A DNA stretch of 64,000 nucleotides from DAISKN01 sp963716925 (GTDB lineage Bacteria > Acidobacteriota > Vicinamibacteria > Marinacidobacterales > SMYC01), in NCBI GenBank assembly GCA_963716925.1, contig CAVQUX010000006.1, forward strand, positions 682,001 to 746,000, read 5' to 3'. The position numbers and the translations under genes were made by a program. Below are positions 1 through 9,547 of the stretch, piece by piece. Below the pieces are notes generated by a model. It had not been told where the DNA came from. It saw only the letters and a program-made list of their open reading frames with translations, and searched no databases. Each line of letters opens with the position of its first letter. Position 1 is the first letter of the stretch.

Positions 1-60
1 ATTCGACGGGCCGTCCCCACCCCGGTCAAATCTTAGCGTTTCAAGCTAATATTTATTTGC

Positions 61-89
61 TTGACAGAAGCTAACAAAGTGACTAACAT
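61..89 (+). promoter_or_regulatory. sigma70-like promoter of hsp20-groESL
   Basis: A perfect -35 box TTGACA at 61-66 is followed after 17 bases by TAACAT at 84-89, four of six matches to the -10 consensus. The predicted transcription start near 96 lies right at the CIRCE operator, the classical arrangement for HrcA repression. The surrounding bases are clearly more AT-rich than the genes. Confidence 0.7.
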
Positions 90-98
90 TCCGAACTG

Positions 99-125
99 TT
101 AGCACCCGGCCATTGCGAGTGCTAA
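99..125 (+). promoter_or_regulatory. CIRCE operator (HrcA binding site)
   Basis: TTAGCACCC at 99-107, nine bases, then GAGTGCTAA at 117-125. This is the CIRCE inverted repeat (TTAGCACTC-N9-GAGTGCTAA) with one mismatch in the left arm. It sits just behind the promoter at 61-89 and before hsp20, so the whole hsp20-groES-groEL unit is probably HrcA-controlled. An in-frame TTG at 113 lies inside the operator, which argues that translation starts downstream at 149. Confidence 0.9.
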
Positions 126-148
126 CGCTCGCGGAGTTCGAAACACAA

Positions 149-595
149 ATGCCATTCGCTCACTGGGATCCGGTCCGTGAGCTCCTGTCGCTGCAGGAGC
201 GCATGAATCGGATCATCGACCAGACGTTGTCCCGGAGCCACTCCGAGGGGGAGCTTTCGTCCTCCGGAGCCTGGTCTCCGGCGGTGGACCTGTACGAATC
301 CGACAAGAGTCTCATCCTGAAGGCGGAGCTCCCTGAGGTGGAACAGAGCGACATCGAGCTCAGCATCGACGAGGATCGCATCACGCTTCGGGGTCAGAGA
401 CGTCTTCGGGAAGAGGTGAGCGAGAAGCAGTTTCTTCGCATGGAGAGGTCCTATGGGCCGTTCCACCGAACGTTCGAGCTTCCATCGAGTGTCGACGCGG
501 AGAAGGTCAAAGCGGAGTTCAAGCGCGGGGTTTTGACGGTCACCATGCCCAAGCGGGCCAGCGAAAAGGGCCGTCAGATCCCGATCAGCGGTTGA
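149..595 (+). CDS. hsp20: Hsp20/alpha-crystallin small heat-shock protein
   Basis: A 148-residue small heat-shock protein: an ATP-independent holdase that keeps unfolding proteins soluble in the cytoplasm. The alpha-crystallin domain fills roughly residues 40-145, opening with the W-x-P-x-V-D segment (GAWSPAVDLYE) and ending with the A/G-x-x-GVLTV-type signature (FKRGVLTVTMPK). The reading frame extends back to a TTG at 113, but that codon is inside the CIRCE repeat; the ATG at 149 with GGAG at 133-136 is the better start. It is first in an operon with groES (33 bp downstream) and groEL, so holdase and chaperonin are induced together. Confidence 0.92.
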   Translation: MPFAHWDPVRELLSLQERMNRIIDQTLSRSHSEGELSSSGAWSPAVDLYESDKSLILKAELPEVEQSDIELSIDEDRITLRGQRRLREEVSEKQFLRMERSYGPFHRTFELPSSVDAEKVKAEFKRGVLTVTMPKRASEKGRQIPISG

Positions 596-628
596 CGTTA
601 CAGCAAATCAAGGAGGAGTGAGGCAGAT

Positions 629-919
629 ATGAAGATCAAACCCATCAAGGACAATATCGTCGTCAAGCGGCTCGAGGAGGATGCGGAGAAGAAAGTCGGT
701 TCCATCATCATCCCCGACTCCGCGAAGGAAAAGCCGTTGACCGCCGAAGTCATCGCCGTCGGCTCCGGCCGGACCCTGAAGGACGGAAAGAAGGTCCCTC
801 TCGAGGTCAAGGTGGGCGACAAGGTGCTCGTCGGCAAATACTCGGGCTCGGAAGTCAAACTCGACGGAAAGGAGTACCTGATCCTGAAAGAGGACGAGGT
901 ACTCGGAGTCGTCGAATAA
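629..919 (+). CDS. groES: GroES co-chaperonin (10 kDa)
   Basis: A 96-residue GroES, the lid of the GroEL folding chamber. The N-terminus KIKPIKDNIVVKRL, the mobile-loop region (KVGSIIIPDSAKEKP) and the C-terminal ILKEDEVLGVVE are typical, and the length is normal for the family. A strong Shine-Dalgarno AAGGAGG lies at 610-616. It is followed after 21 bases by groEL, the universal gene order, and shares the CIRCE-controlled promoter before hsp20. Confidence 0.98.
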   Translation: MKIKPIKDNIVVKRLEEDAEKKVGSIIIPDSAKEKPLTAEVIAVGSGRTLKDGKKVPLEVKVGDKVLVGKYSGSEVKLDGKEYLILKEDEVLGVVE

Positions 920-940
920 ATTCTGGAGGAATGTAAAATC

Positions 941-2590
<1,650 letters not shown>

Positions 2591-2605
2591 GACGTTTCGT
2601 CCGAG

Positions 2606-2642
2606 GCCCGGGTCGCTTGGGCGGCCCGGGCTTTTTTCTTTT
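2606..2642 (+). terminator. rho-independent terminator after groEL
   Basis: GCCCGGG at 2606-2612 pairs with CCCGGGC at 2625-2631, followed at once by a T-rich run (TTTTTTCTTTT). It lies 16 bases behind the groEL stop codon. Confidence 0.88.
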
Positions 2643-2705
2643 GTGCGAGCCGCTAAACGCCGCTTTCCCTTTTCCGGCGATCTTTGCCACAATGGCCGGA
2701 GTCCC

Positions 2706-3542
2706 ATGGCGAGCGGAACCCCGCGACGCGTCGATTTCAAAGACGGCATCCCCGTGAGCGTTCGCTCGTTCCTGGTCTCGGGAAAGGGCAGGCTCCTGAA
2801 CCTGTCGTTGACCGGCGCCTACGTCGCCACGCCCATGTATCTCCTCCCGCAGGCCCGGTTGCGGCTTTCCATCGTCCTCCGCGAGGAGAAGCGCTGGGTC
2901 GAGGCCGACGCCGTCGTCGTGTGGGAGAACCGGGGAACGGTGGGGAGGCGCGACGGACTTCCCCCCGGGTACGGTCTCAAGTTCGTCGATCTGCCGAAGG
3001 ACACCGTGCGGACCATCGAGCAGCTGTTGAACGGCGGCGGTGTCTTCCCCCTCCCCGCTCCCCGCCGACCCGTTCCGCCGCCCAGAACCAGAGAGCCCGA
3101 GCCCGAGGATCTGGTGGAAGAGCCGATTCCCGAACCGGTAGCCGAGCCGATCCGGGCTCCGGTGCGAGACGCGGTCCAGGAAATGGCTCGCGAGGACGAG
3201 CGCGAGGGGCCGCCCTTTCGACTGCGGAAGGACGTCGTGGAGCGCCATGTGCCCGAGAGCTCGCCGGGAATCTTCGTGCTCTCCTACGATCGCACGCAGG
3301 AGACGCGGGTCGGACGGGCCGACGAAGACCTTCGGGCGACGCTCGCGACGTTCGAAGGCGAGTATGCCTATTTCTACTTCGAGGCCATCGACGCCGGCGA
3401 CGAGCGCTACTACCGCGAGTGCGAGCTCTTCCACCGGCTCGGCGGCGACCGCGGGCAGCTCGACAACCACTCGCACCCCAAGCCGCCGGACTCGCTTCCG
3501 AGCTCGGACTGCCCGGTCTGCGTCGCCGCGAAGCTTCGTTAG
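2706..3542 (+). CDS. PilZ-domain protein with C-terminal GIY-YIG-like module
   Basis: A 278-residue protein in three parts. Residues 1-110 form a PilZ domain, the c-di-GMP-responsive fold; the second signature is present as NLSLTG, but the N-terminal RxxxR motif is not clear, so ligand binding is uncertain. Residues 110-180 are a Pro/Glu-rich linker. Residues 185-278 begin GIFVLSYDR and RVGRAD, continue with an ECELFHRLGG segment and end LDNHSHP ... CPVC. That pattern resembles degenerate GIY-YIG nuclease relatives with a closing Asn-His-Pro and Cys-x-x-Cys motif; this assignment is an inference. The frame is open further upstream through the groEL terminator; the ATG at 2706 is preferred because it opens right before the PilZ domain. 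It stands alone behind that terminator. Confidence 0.72.
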   Translation: MASGTPRRVDFKDGIPVSVRSFLVSGKGRLLNLSLTGAYVATPMYLLPQARLRLSIVLREEKRWVEADAVVVWENRGTVGRRDGLPPGYGLKFVDLPKDTVRTIEQLLNGGGVFPLPAPRRPVPPPRTREPEPEDLVEEPIPEPVAEPIRAPVRDAVQEMAREDEREGPPFRLRKDVVERHVPESSPGIFVLSYDRTQETRVGRADEDLRATLATFEGEYAYFYFEAIDAGDERYYRECELFHRLGGDRGQLDNHSHPKPPDSLPSSDCPVCVAAKLR

Positions 3543-3560
3543 CGCGCTAGAATGCGAGTC

Positions 3561-4769
3561 ATGCGACTCGCCAGCGCTCTATTCGCACTCCTCATCTCAT
3601 CCGCGTCGGGCAGCGACGACTGGCCTCAATGGCGCGGCCCCAATCGGGACGGGCTTTCCCTGGAAACAGGACTCTTGCAGAGCTGGCCCGCGGGCGGTCC
3701 TCCTCTCGTCTGGAAGGCCGCCGGCCTGGGCAATGGGTACTCCACCGTGACCGTCCACCAGGGCCGCATATTCACTCTAGGGGCGGCGAAAGACATCGAG
3801 TACCTCATCGCCCTCGACGCCGGGACCGGAAAGGAGCTCTGGCGGACGCGGGTCGGCCGACGGTACGAGAACAACCGGGGCGACGGGCCCCGCGGCGCGC
3901 CGACGGTCGATGGCGGGCGGGTCTATGCTCTCGGCGGAAACGGGGATCTCGCTTCGGTGGACGCGGCGACGGGAAAGACGATCTGGCACGTGAACCTGCT
4001 CTCGCGCTTCTCGGCGGGAAACATCGGCTGGGGAATCAGCGAGTCTCCGCTGGTGCTCGAGGATCGCGTCCTGGTGAACGCCGGCGGAAGAGGCGGCTCC
4101 CTCGCGGCGCTGGCGAAGACGGACGGCGCGACCCTCTGGGCCGGCGAGAGCGACGAGGCCGGGTACTCGTCGGCGGTCGTGGCGGACATCCGGGGAGTCC
4201 GACAAGCGGTCTTCTTCACTGGCGAGAGGGTCGTCGGAGTCCGGGTCGACGACGGCTCGGTGCTCTGGAGCTACCGGCGTGTCTCGAATCGCACCGCGAA
4301 CGTGGCGACACCGATCGTCCGCGGAGACTTCGTTTTCGTTTCTTCCGATTACGGCACCGGCTGCGCCCTTCTCGAGATTCAAGGAGGGGCTTCGGGAATG
4401 TCGGCGCGCGAGGTCTACTTCCACCAGGACATGAAGAACCACCACGCGACCTCGGTCCTGGTCGAGGACACGCTCTTCGGCTTCTCGAGCAGCATCCTGA
4501 CGGCTCTCGATTTCTCGACCGGCGAGGTCCTGTGGCGCGATCGCAGCGTCGGCAAGGGATCGCTGGTGGTGGCCGACGGACGGCTCTATCTCTTCGGCGA
4601 GAATGGGATCGCGGGGCTCGCCGAGGCGACGCGGGCGGGCTATCGCGAGACCGGGCGCTTCGAGCTCCAGACCAGCGGCTCTCCGACGTGGTCGCATCCC
4701 GTAGTCGCGAACGGGAGACTGTATCTCCGCGACCAGGAAACGCTCTACTGCTACAACGTGAAGAAGTAG
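3561..4769 (+). CDS. Secreted PQQ-like beta-propeller protein
   Basis: About 402 residues with an N-terminal signal peptide (RLASALFALLISSASG) and then the motif DWPQWRGPNRDG that opens many exported PQQ-like WD40 propellers of Planctomycetes and Acidobacteriota. Repeated blade motifs such as ALDAGTGKELW, SVDAATGKTIW and ALDFSTGEVLW show a BamB/quinoprotein-like propeller. The enzymatic Cys pair and heme motif of true PQQ dehydrogenases are not seen, so a structural or binding role outside the membrane is likely. The ATG at 3552 overlaps a TAGAAT -10-like box at 3548-3553, so the in-frame ATG at 3561, seven bases after the box, is the likelier and nearly leaderless start. Confidence 0.8.
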   Translation: MRLASALFALLISSASGSDDWPQWRGPNRDGLSLETGLLQSWPAGGPPLVWKAAGLGNGYSTVTVHQGRIFTLGAAKDIEYLIALDAGTGKELWRTRVGRRYENNRGDGPRGAPTVDGGRVYALGGNGDLASVDAATGKTIWHVNLLSRFSAGNIGWGISESPLVLEDRVLVNAGGRGGSLAALAKTDGATLWAGESDEAGYSSAVVADIRGVRQAVFFTGERVVGVRVDDGSVLWSYRRVSNRTANVATPIVRGDFVFVSSDYGTGCALLEIQGGASGMSAREVYFHQDMKNHHATSVLVEDTLFGFSSSILTALDFSTGEVLWRDRSVGKGSLVVADGRLYLFGENGIAGLAEATRAGYRETGRFELQTSGSPTWSHPVVANGRLYLRDQETLYCYNVKK

Positions 4770-4772
4770 AGC

Positions 4773-5528
4773 ATGGTCTCCGGGGATGAGGAGATCGATC
4801 GACTCTACCGGCTTCCCCTCGGGGATTTCGTCCAGGCGCGGAACGATCTCGCCGCGGCCCTGAAGAAGGGCGGCGACCCCGAGGCGGCCCGACGGGTCCG
4901 GGAGCTTCCAAAGCCGAGCGCCTCGGCCTGGGCCATCAACCAGCTCTACTGGACGGCGAGGCCGGCGCTTTCCGATCTCATCACCGCCTCGGATCGCTAT
5001 CGCCGGGCCCAGCAGGCGGCGCTCGCGGGAGACGGGTCGGAGCTCCCCGCCGCGGAACGAGAGCGCGCGAAGGCGATCGAGGAGGCGCTGCGGCGCGTCC
5101 GAGACATTCTTTCGAAGGGCGGCCAGGCCGCGAGCGATTCCTTGATGCGGCGGGTCACGACCACCCTCGAAGCCATCGCGAGCTTCGGAAGCGACAACCC
5201 CAATCCCCTGAGAGGACGTCTCAACGAGGACCTCGACTCGCCTGGATTCGGCGCGCTCTCCTCTCTCGCACCGCCGCCGACCCCTCCTCCGAGCGCGGCG
5301 GAGCGACTCGCGAAGGAAACTCGCGAAGAGGAGGCTGCTCTCGAGGAGGCGAGGGCCCTGCTGGTGAAGGCGACGGCGCGGGCGGAGCGGAGCACCGAAG
5401 CTCTCGATGCGGCGCGGGCTGCACTGACGCGAGCGGAGGACGAAGCGGACCTGGCCGCTTCCGAGGTCGAGAACGCGAAGACCCGGATTGCGGAGCTCGA
5501 CGAGAAACGAAGCACTCGAAGGGAGTGA
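4773..5528 (+). CDS. Conserved unknown protein with C-terminal coiled coil
   Basis: A 251-residue protein of unknown function. The N-terminal half carries a recurrent signature of a conserved but uncharacterised family: IDRLYRLPLGDFVQARNDL, a Gly-Asp stretch, then KPSASAWAINQLYW. A Pro-rich hinge (APPPTPPPS, about residue 165) leads into an Ala/Glu/Arg-rich coiled coil of about 75 residues. There is no signal peptide or membrane segment, so it should be cytoplasmic. It starts three bases after the propeller gene and is probably cotranscribed with it. Confidence 0.75.
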   Translation: MVSGDEEIDRLYRLPLGDFVQARNDLAAALKKGGDPEAARRVRELPKPSASAWAINQLYWTARPALSDLITASDRYRRAQQAALAGDGSELPAAERERAKAIEEALRRVRDILSKGGQAASDSLMRRVTTTLEAIASFGSDNPNPLRGRLNEDLDSPGFGALSSLAPPPTPPPSAAERLAKETREEEAALEEARALLVKATARAERSTEALDAARAALTRAEDEADLAASEVENAKTRIAELDEKRSTRRE

Positions 5529-5535
5529 TTCAGTC

Positions 5536-5587
5536 GGGGAGGCGGTAGACCAGCTCGGTTGGAGGTCCGCTCGCCAACCGCCTCCCC
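5536..5587. other. Long hairpin with nested alternative hairpin
   Basis: An 11-bp perfect inverted repeat pairs 5536-5546 (GGGGAGGCGGT) with 5577-5587 (ACCGCCTCCCC). Nested in its loop, CGGTTGG at 5556-5562 can pair with CCAACCG at 5574-5580, and the two right arms overlap, so the two stems exclude each other in part. There is no T-run, so it is not a standard terminator. It lies eight bases after the stop of the gene ending at 5528. Confidence 0.5.
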
Positions 5588-5616
5588 GTCATCGGGAATT
5601 CGCCCAAGGCTTCATC

Positions 5617-5675
5617 TTCGCGGCGGACGACCGAACCCGTCAGCGCTTTCGCTCTGACTCCACCTCCGCCGCGAA
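5617..5675. other. Second perfect inverted repeat in the same intergenic region
   Basis: TTCGCGGCGGA at 5617-5627 is the exact reverse complement of TCCGCCGCGAA at 5665-5675, with 37 bases between. Together with the structure at 5536-5587 it fills most of the 237-bp gap before the gene at 5766. Function unknown; a structured leader or transcript end are both possible. Confidence 0.45.
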
Positions 5676-5752
5676 CGACCGGTAACTTAGCCCGGGAGCC
5701 AGCCGGGGCTCTGTGTCCTCCGCCGGGTACTTTTTCCCCCGGCGTTCGAGGG

Positions 5753-5765
5753 TAAAATCCTACGG
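5753..5765 (+). promoter_or_regulatory. -10-like box directly before a start codon
   Basis: TAAAAT at 5753-5758 ends seven bases before the ATG at 5766. A transcript started from this box would be leaderless or nearly so. No convincing -35 box is seen. Confidence 0.45.
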
Positions 5766-6722
5766 ATGCGAATCGTCGGGGAACAGGAGCTTCGAGAGCG
5801 GATCGGGGAGGAGCAGGCGCTGGCCGCGGTCGAGCGGGCGTTTCGCGCGCTCGCCGAGGGAAGTGTCGTCCAGCCAGCGCCCATGGGCTTCGACTTCGAG
5901 GAGGCTCGAGGCGAGGTGCACGTGAAAGGCGCTTACCTGAGGGGAGCCCCCATCTTCGCGGTCAAGGTAGCTTCAGGGTTCTATGGGAACCCCGATCGCG
6001 GGCTCCCGATGAGCTCCGGTCTCGTCCTGGTGTTCGACGCGGCCACTGGATTTCCGCTTCTGCTGCTCCACGACAACGCCTACCTCACCGAGCTCCGGAC
6101 CGCGGCCGCCGGCGCCCTCGCGATACGACTCCTCGCGCCCGAGAGGATCGGAAGGATGGCGATGCTCGGAACCGGATCGCAGGCCCGCTACCAGCTCCGC
6201 GCCATCGCGCGCGTCAAGCGTCCCGCGCGCGTTTCCGCCTGGAGCCCGAGCTCCGCGCACCGTGCGCGCTACGCGGAAGAGATGACGCGAGCGCTCGGGA
6301 TCCCGGTCTCCGCGGCCTCGTCCGCGAAGGAAGCTCTCGAGGACGCCGACGTCGTCGTCACCGTGACTCCGGCACGGAGGCCAATCGTCGAGGCGTCGTT
6401 CGTGAGACCCGGCGCCACGATCCTCGCCGTCGGATCCGACGGCCCCGACAAGCAGGAGCTCGAAGTCGCCGTGCTGGAGCAGGCAGATAAGGTCATCGCC
6501 GACAAGCTCTCCCAGTGCGCGAAGCTCGGCGAGATCCACCACGCGCTCGAGGCCGGCCGCCTCTCCGAAGAGGACATCTACGGAGAGCTCGGCGACGTCG
6601 TCATCGGCCGGCTCCCGGGCCGGGAGGACGACGAGCTCATCGTCTGCGACCTCACGGGAGTGGGGGCCCAGGATGCCGCGCTCGCGGAGGTGGTTTGGAA
6701 GGAGCTGGGGTCAGCGCGCTAG
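5766..6722 (+). CDS. Ornithine cyclodeaminase / mu-crystallin family protein
   Basis: A 318-residue NAD(P)-dependent protein of the ornithine cyclodeaminase/mu-crystallin family, which includes ornithine cyclodeaminases, ketimine reductases and opine-type dehydrogenases. The N-terminal substrate lobe has KVASGFYGNP and the L-T-E-L-R-T-A-A segment (NAYLTELRTAAAG). The Rossmann fold begins MAMLGTGSQARYQL near residue 135, and the conserved Asp follows in AVGSDGPDKQEL. The sequence alone does not say which amino or imino acid is used. There is no signal peptide, unlike many neighbours. It starts just behind a -10-like box, with no Shine-Dalgarno. Confidence 0.88.
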   Translation: MRIVGEQELRERIGEEQALAAVERAFRALAEGSVVQPAPMGFDFEEARGEVHVKGAYLRGAPIFAVKVASGFYGNPDRGLPMSSGLVLVFDAATGFPLLLLHDNAYLTELRTAAAGALAIRLLAPERIGRMAMLGTGSQARYQLRAIARVKRPARVSAWSPSSAHRARYAEEMTRALGIPVSAASSAKEALEDADVVVTVTPARRPIVEASFVRPGATILAVGSDGPDKQELEVAVLEQADKVIADKLSQCAKLGEIHHALEAGRLSEEDIYGELGDVVIGRLPGREDDELIVCDLTGVGAQDAALAEVVWKELGSAR

Positions 6723-6813
6723 TTCGGAGCTCAGACGATTGAGATCGACTCGGGCCGAGGGTGCGACGTAAGACGATAGCTGCTCTCCTGGTCAACGAGA
6801 AGGGAAGGTGCCG

Positions 6814-7626
6814 ATGCTGGGGCTCTGGCCGATTCTCCTGGGTGCTCTTTCATTCCCCGCCAGCCAGCAAGCACAGAGTCTTCCGAGCGCGACTCGCATC
6901 GAAGAGTTCCTCAGGAACGCCGACGTGGTGGCGGCGGAGCCCGTGGGGAAGGGCGTCACCGAAACCTGGCGACTCACGCTCAAAGACGGCGACATCACAC
7001 ACGACGCGAGCTTTCAGGCGGTCGACGAGCGTGCCCCTTCGAAGGACCTCGGCGGCGGCCGCACCGAGATCCACTTCGTCGACTCCTACCGCTACAACAT
7101 CGCCGCTTATCGTCTGGCGCGCATTCTCGACCTCGACGACATGGTGCCGGTGTCGGTGGAGCGCAAGTGGCGCAGGAAAAACGGGGCATTCACCTGGTGG
7201 GTGGACGACGTCCTCATGGACGAGGAAGAGATGAAGGAGAAAGGCTTGAAAGCCCCGGACGATTCGAGCTGGAGCGAGCAAATCTACACCGTCCGGTTGT
7301 TCTCCCAGCTGATCCATGACACCGATCGCAACCGCGGAAACCTCCTCATCACCACGAAGTGGCGAATCTGGATGATCGACTTCACCAGAGCTTTCCGGCG
7401 GTGGCCCAGGCTCCAGAGCCCGCAAGGCCTCGAGCGTTGCGACCGAAATCTGCTCGAGTCTCTCCGGTTGCTGACGCGGAAGGACTTGGATGCCGCGTTG
7501 ACGGGTAGCCTCTCGAGCATCGAGATTGACGGCCTCGCCGCGCGCCGCGATCTTCTCGTTCAGCACTACGAGGCCCTCGTCCGCGAGCGCGGCGAAAGCG
7601 CGGTTCTTTACGGTCCTCCGCATTGA
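6814..7626 (+). CDS. Secreted protein with PI3K/HipA-like kinase-fold motifs
   Basis: About 270 residues with a signal peptide (LGLWPILLGALSFPAS). The C-terminal half has DTDRNRGNLLI followed by IWMIDFTRAFR. These match in order and spacing the catalytic D-R-x-x-x-N loop and the metal-binding I-D-F segment of PI3/4-kinase- and HipA/Fam20-like folds. The N-terminal PVGKGVTETWRLTLKDG resembles a nucleotide loop and beta-sheet. The family recurs in Acidobacteriota without a known function; kinase activity is an inference. A GTG at 6808 is possible, but AAGGGAAGG at 6800-6808 gives the ATG at 6814 the better ribosome site. Confidence 0.65.
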   Translation: MLGLWPILLGALSFPASQQAQSLPSATRIEEFLRNADVVAAEPVGKGVTETWRLTLKDGDITHDASFQAVDERAPSKDLGGGRTEIHFVDSYRYNIAAYRLARILDLDDMVPVSVERKWRRKNGAFTWWVDDVLMDEEEMKEKGLKAPDDSSWSEQIYTVRLFSQLIHDTDRNRGNLLITTKWRIWMIDFTRAFRRWPRLQSPQGLERCDRNLLESLRLLTRKDLDAALTGSLSSIEIDGLAARRDLLVQHYEALVRERGESAVLYGPPH

Positions 7627-7648
7627 CAGCGTCGTGTTAAGGTACGCC

Positions 7649-9085
7649 GTGGATCGACGTTCGTTTCTCACCACCGGCCTCGCTCTCGGCGCGACCGCCT
7701 TTGCGGCTTCCCATCGCAAGGAGGATGACTTGAACGCCATGACGGCTGCGGAAATCGCGCGGCAGGTGCGTGCTGGAGCTCTGTCTCCGGTGGAAGTCGT
7801 GGAAGCCTGTCTGAAACGGATCGAGGAAGTCGACCCTTCCGTGCTCGCCTGGGTCCACGTGGACCGGGCGGGGGCGCTCGAAACGGCACGGAAGCTCGAG
7901 GCCGAGTCCCGCGCGGGTCAGTTCCGCGGTCCCCTCCACGGGGTGCCCGTTGGCATCAAGGACATCATCGGCGTCGCGGGGATGATCACCACCAACGGTT
8001 CGGGTGAGTTCGCCCACGAGAGGCCCGGAGCGGATGCCACCTGCGTCGCGAAACTGAAAGCCGCAGGCGCCGTCATCCTCGGAAAGACCGCGACCACCCA
8101 GTTCGCCTCCGGAGATCCAGCGCCCACGAGAAACCCCTGGAACCTCGAGCACACGCCAGGCGGCTCCTCGAGCGGCTCCGCCGCGGGCGTCGCCTCCGGG
8201 ATGATGCCGCTCGCGCTCGGGACTCAGACCGGGGGCTCGGTGCTCCGGCCGGCGGCGTACTGCGGCATCGTCGGGCTCAAGCCGACGCACGGAAGGATCA
8301 GCACAGCAGGAGTCACCCCTCTCGCCTGGAGTCTCGATCACGTGGGGGTCTTCGCGAGAAATGTCGAGAGTGCCTGGCTCGCTCTAGGAGTGCTCGCCGT
8401 GCACGACGACTTGGATCCGCTGTCGGCAACGGCCGCACCGCTCGCCTATGTGTCTTCGTTCATGCCCGACTCACGGCCCCCGCGCCTCGGAATTCCTCGA
8501 TGGCTCTACACCGACAGAGCGAGTCCCGAGGTGAGCCGCCATCTCGAGACCGTCGCATCGACCTTCGCCCGTGAAGGCTCCTCGATCGCCGACGTTCCCT
8601 CACCGCCATCGGCCGCCGATTTTCAGGACGCCCATGCGCTCATCATGAGGGTCGAGGCCGCCGCGTATCACCGCGAGCGCTTCGCGCGTCACAGGGATTC
8701 CTACGGGCCCTACATCCGCTCGATCGTCGAAGCGGGACTCGAGACTTCGGGCGTCGACTACGCCCGTGCCCTTCGATTGCAGAAAGAGTTCCGGCGGGAT
8801 CTGACTCGATCGCTGGTCGACATCGACGCGCTGCTCCTGCCCGTCGCGCCGACCCCGGCTCCCAAGGGACTCGAATCGACCGGCGACCCCCGACTCTGCG
8901 TTCCCGGAAGCCTCGCGGGACTCCCTGCGATCTCGCTTCCCAGCGGATTGGGTGGAGACGGGCTGCCTCTCGCGATTCAGCTCATCGCCGGTCCGTTCGC
9001 CGAGCCGGGGCTCCTGGCCGCCGCGCTCTGGTGCGAGGGACGTCTAGCGTTCCGCGCTGCGCCGGCGATCCCGTCAGCGGGCTAG
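7649..9085 (+). CDS. Tat-exported amidase (amidase-signature family)
   Basis: A 478-residue amidase-signature hydrolase that cleaves C-N amide bonds. The Ser-cisSer-Lys triad can be read: Lys near residue 104 (GVPVGIKD), cis-Ser in TPGGSSSGS near 173, and the nucleophile Ser near 197 in GTQTGGS. The N-terminus MDRRSFLTTGLALGATAFA is a Tat signal, so it acts in the periplasm. The open frame runs further upstream, but GTG 7649, with TTAAGG at 7637-7642 and after the previous stop codon, gives the natural start. Its 3' end overlaps the convergent MBL remnant by 12 bases, and its last 285 bases are duplicated at 12791-13076. Confidence 0.9.
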   Translation: MDRRSFLTTGLALGATAFAASHRKEDDLNAMTAAEIARQVRAGALSPVEVVEACLKRIEEVDPSVLAWVHVDRAGALETARKLEAESRAGQFRGPLHGVPVGIKDIIGVAGMITTNGSGEFAHERPGADATCVAKLKAAGAVILGKTATTQFASGDPAPTRNPWNLEHTPGGSSSGSAAGVASGMMPLALGTQTGGSVLRPAAYCGIVGLKPTHGRISTAGVTPLAWSLDHVGVFARNVESAWLALGVLAVHDDLDPLSATAAPLAYVSSFMPDSRPPRLGIPRWLYTDRASPEVSRHLETVASTFAREGSSIADVPSPPSAADFQDAHALIMRVEAAAYHRERFARHRDSYGPYIRSIVEAGLETSGVDYARALRLQKEFRRDLTRSLVDIDALLLPVAPTPAPKGLESTGDPRLCVPGSLAGLPAISLPSGLGGDGLPLAIQLIAGPFAEPGLLAAALWCEGRLAFRAAPAIPSAG

Positions 9086-9448
9086 ATCGCCGGGATCGAT
9101 TCCCTTCCCCAGCTCGAACGAGGCGCCCACGGCGCCGACCAGGCAGCGATCCCGGTCGAGACCCGCGCTTTCCCTGAGGCGGAACACCGCCTCGATTCCC
9201 GTACAGTGCGCGCCCAGGAGGTTCTCGAGTCCCATCTCGCGGAGCTTCGTTTCCGTCCAGAGGAGATGCTCCGGGGACGCCCGAAAGAGATGGAATCCAC
9301 CGAGAGCCGCGTGGATCGGCGCCTCTTTCACCGTCTTTCGCGCGTACTCGAGAGTATTGATGATTCCCGCGTGGCCGCATCCCGAAATCACCACCAGGCC
9401 CGAGTCCGTCTCGATCACCAGCGATTGGTCTTTGGGGAGGGTGTCCTC
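8801..9448. repeat. Direct repeat copy A (amidase 3' end + MBL 3' end)
   Basis: About 648 bases aligning to 12791-13439 at roughly 85-90 percent identity by eye, in the same orientation. The repeat covers the end of the amidase gene and the convergent end of the MBL gene. Here the amidase is whole and the MBL gene is cut. The pair encloses the insert 9449-12790. Confidence 0.85.
9074..9448 (-). pseudogene. 3' remnant of an MBL-fold hydrolase gene
   Basis: Only the last ~120 codons of an MBL-fold gene remain, from EDTLPKDQSLVIETDSG through VVISGCGHAGIINTLEYA to the stop at 9074. The intact paralogue is at 13065-13967, and the two match closely over this whole stretch. The HxHxDH metal site lies in the missing part, so no activity is expected. 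Similarity stops abruptly at about 9448, where the frame runs into unrelated sequence. Like the intact gene, it overlaps the convergent amidase stop by 12 bases. Confidence 0.88.
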
Positions 9449-9547
9449 TCCCGCCGGAAACGCGTTCCTGGAGTCGACGGCAGATGTTGCGTCAACCGGT
9501 GAGGGAACTGCCCCCCCTCCAGCGTTCCTACAGGCGAGGAGAAGCCC

